Assembly: GCA_025055175.1 (NCBI GenBank) | Contig: JANWYT010000022.1 | Span: 28,018-92,017 of the forward strand | DNA: 64,000 nucleotides | Direction of reading: 5' to 3' | From: Anaerolineae bacterium | GTDB taxonomy: Bacteria > Chloroflexota > Anaerolineae > Aggregatilineales > Phototrophicaceae | In this document: one piece after another, positions 62,918 to 64,000 of the stretch | How positions within the stretch are numbered: the first letter of the stretch is position 1 | How the letters are laid out: each line of letters opens with the position of its first letter | Program-made: the position numbers and the translations under genes | The notes under the pieces: model-generated | Seen by the model: the letters and a program-made list of their open reading frames with translations, nothing else | Database searches by the model: none | What the model was told of the DNA's origin: nothing

Positions 62918-63610
62918 TCAGCCCTCAAAACGATAGCCAATGCCACGCACGGTGATGATGCGACGTGGATTGGAAGGGTCCTCTTCGATCTTCTCGCGCA
63001 ACCAGCGGATGTGAACATCAACGGTGCGCTTGTCCACGAAATAATCGTAGCCCCAAACTTTCGTGAGGATTAGATCGCGAGACAAGACAGCGTTGCGGTT
63101 GCGCATGAGTTCTGCCAGCAAGTCAAATTCCTTGTTGCTGAGCTTGATTTCTTCGTCGCCATTGAAGACGCGCCGTCCGGTGAGGTTGATGCGCAGGTTG
63201 TTGGCGACAATTTCATCCTGCTGTATCGCTGCTGAACCCATCGAACGCCGAATGACGGCGCGCATACGAGCCAGAAACTCGCCCAGGCCAAACGGCTTGA
63301 CAATGTAATCATCGGCGCCGCTCTCTAGGCCGACAATCTTATCGACTTCCGTGCCGCGCGCTGTGAGCATAATCACGGGGATATGCGCCGTCGTTGGCTC
63401 GTTGCGCACCATGCGGCACAAGCTGAAGCCGTCCAGGCCAGGCAACATAACATCTAGGACGATGAGATCGGGCTTTTCACTACGCACGCGCTCCCAGCCG
63501 CTCTCACCATCGAACGCGGAAATGACCGTGAAGCCTTCCGCGCTCACTTTCTCAGCTAGACGACTGTTGAGAGCTTTGTCATCCTCGATAATCAGAACTT
63601 TCTTCACCAT
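62918..63610 (-). CDS. OmpR/PhoB-family response regulator
   Basis: A 230-residue regulator. The receiver (1-120) has the acidic pocket IIEDD at 7-11, phospho-acceptor Asp53 in IVLDVMLPG, Thr in MLTARGTE and Lys in YIVKPFG. The winged helix (about 130-230) has the NKEFDLLAELMRN and VDVHIRWLREKIEED segments, then RGIGYRFEG. It is the first gene of the pair with the PhoR-like kinase. A row of TTAA motifs lies upstream. Ribosome site: weak. Target genes cannot be told from the window. Confidence 0.93.
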   Translation of the reverse strand: MVKKVLIIEDDKALNSRLAEKVSAEGFTVISAFDGESGWERVRSEKPDLIVLDVMLPGLDGFSLCRMVRNEPTTAHIPVIMLTARGTEVDKIVGLESGADDYIVKPFGLGEFLARMRAVIRRSMGSAAIQQDEIVANNLRINLTGRRVFNGDEEIKLSNKEFDLLAELMRNRNAVLSRDLILTKVWGYDYFVDKRTVDVHIRWLREKIEEDPSNPRRIITVRGIGYRFEG

Positions 63611-63880
63611 TGGCTACATCCCGTCCAATGTAAATCAAAATAAGCGTAGCAGAGAAGTGCTAATTAAACATTAAATCTTAAGGCTAGTTTGTTAATTACC
63701 TGCCTGCTTCAACTCAACTAGCACAAAGCTACGCTGAAGATGACGCTTTCTTGCAATAGCAGGACAATAGATTGCAATCCGCATAGTCGTACGAACGAAC
63801 ACACTGATGACCAAATCATCTATCGCATGAACGTCTTCAGCAGGGAATCGAAAAAGGGTTGACGAGAGAGCTTGACACAA
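63611..63880. other. Intergenic region between the regulator gene and 5S rRNA
   Basis: This 270-base gap, transcribed if at all toward the left, holds the regulator's promoter region. It contains an AT-rich patch (63640-63700) with spaced TTAA motifs. No gene is seen; a minus-strand frame at 63692-63961 runs into 5S rRNA and is rejected. Confidence 0.4.
63664..63695. repeat. Phased TTAA repeats upstream of the two-component genes
   Basis: TTAA occurs at 63664, 63671, 63678 and 63692, that is, at a seven-base phase with one place skipped. Tandem TTAA-type half-sites are used by PhoP-family regulators in other bacteria. The location, about 55-85 bases before the regulator gene, suits self-regulation. 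Confidence 0.35.
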
Positions 63881-63998
63881 GGTTGGCAGCGGCCTACTCT
63901 CCCACACCGTTGCCAGTGCAGTACCATCGGCGCTCGTGGGCTTAACTTCCGAGTTCGGCATGGGGTCGGGTGTACCCCCACGGCTCTAGCCACCAACC
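63881..63998 (-). rRNA. rrf: 5S ribosomal RNA
   Basis: On the minus strand the sequence begins GGTTGGTGGC and ends GCTGCCAACC, giving the closing helix I. Hallmarks of 5S rRNA are present: CCCGACCCCATGCCGAACTC, GGAAGTTAAGCCC and GTGGGAGAGTAGG. At about 118 bases it is full length. It is the 3' end of an rRNA operon continuing to the right of the window. Confidence 0.95.
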
Positions 63999-64000
63999 AC

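Noticed and set aside
63692..63961. An 89-codon minus-strand frame at the right edge
   Set aside because: It overlaps 5S rRNA for most of its useful length and has no family-like motif.

Overview
The window looks like an ordinary chromosomal stretch from a member of the Chloroflexota, probably an Anaerolineae-like lineage. This is inferred from gene content, not from a tree. The pointers are a Tad/Flp pilus motor set with no secretin gene, many lipoproteins and surface proteins with Thr/Pro-rich linkers, a two-subunit KorAB with a fused gamma-alpha chain, and a RibX/RibY riboflavin importer under an FMN riboswitch. No phage, insertion sequence, CRISPR array or plasmid gene was seen. The DNA is moderately G+C-rich by eye and nearly all coding.

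Layout. 1-3.5 kb (+): a zinc-ribbon coiled-coil protein and a membrane-anchored NACHT-like/HEAT protein. 3.5-6.5 kb (-): pgeF-yggS-yggT-yggU-lipoprotein, resembling the ylmD/ylmE/ylmG cluster found near division genes. 6.6-15.4 kb (+): a NarL/DegS-type two-component pair, then cpaB, a receiver-TadZ fusion, tadA, tadB, tadC and comF, followed by hpf. 16-20.2 kb (-): an envelope cluster of an Ig-like surface protein, a PhnD-like lipoprotein and two glycosyltransferases. 20.4-27.7 kb (+): lon, a beta-propeller lipoprotein, fabG and comEC. 27.7-28.6 kb (-): a membrane protein and rpmB. 28.7-37.3 kb (+): fakA, two fakB-type genes, recG, coaD, a DivIVA-like protein, an enoyl-CoA hydratase/isomerase and a HIT protein, closed by a strong terminator. 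37.4-45.9 kb (-): korB, korA, a deoxynucleoside kinase, a lipoprotein, an aminotransferase and aconitase. 46-49.7 kb: a DsbA-like protein (+), then a phosphodiesterase-fold protein, nusB and two tRNA-Ser genes (-). 49.9-59 kb: mostly + strand, with a CPBP protease, a degenerate peptidase-MA protein, rlmN, rpe, a MaoC-type hydratase (-), two envelope/TPR proteins, rpsT and an M20 peptidase. 59-61.4 kb (-): FMN riboswitch-ribX-ribY. 61.4-63.6 kb (-): a PhoP/PhoR-like pair. The right edge is a 5S rRNA gene (-), the tail of an rRNA operon lying outside the window.

How the parts fit. KorAB and aconitase serve the TCA cycle. FabG and FakA/FakB serve fatty-acid synthesis and uptake. Lon, HPF, NusB, L28, S20, RlmN, tRNAs and 5S serve protein synthesis and its quality control. 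The Tad motor with ComF and ComEC hints at surface appendages and DNA uptake. The most distinctive items are the riboswitch-controlled RibXY locus, the phospho-acceptor-bearing receiver fused to TadZ, a NACHT-like protein lacking its P-loop lysine, a ComEC whose nuclease motif is erased, and a surface protein that looks like an inactivated peptidase-MA metalloprotease. No clearly undescribed multi-gene system was found.
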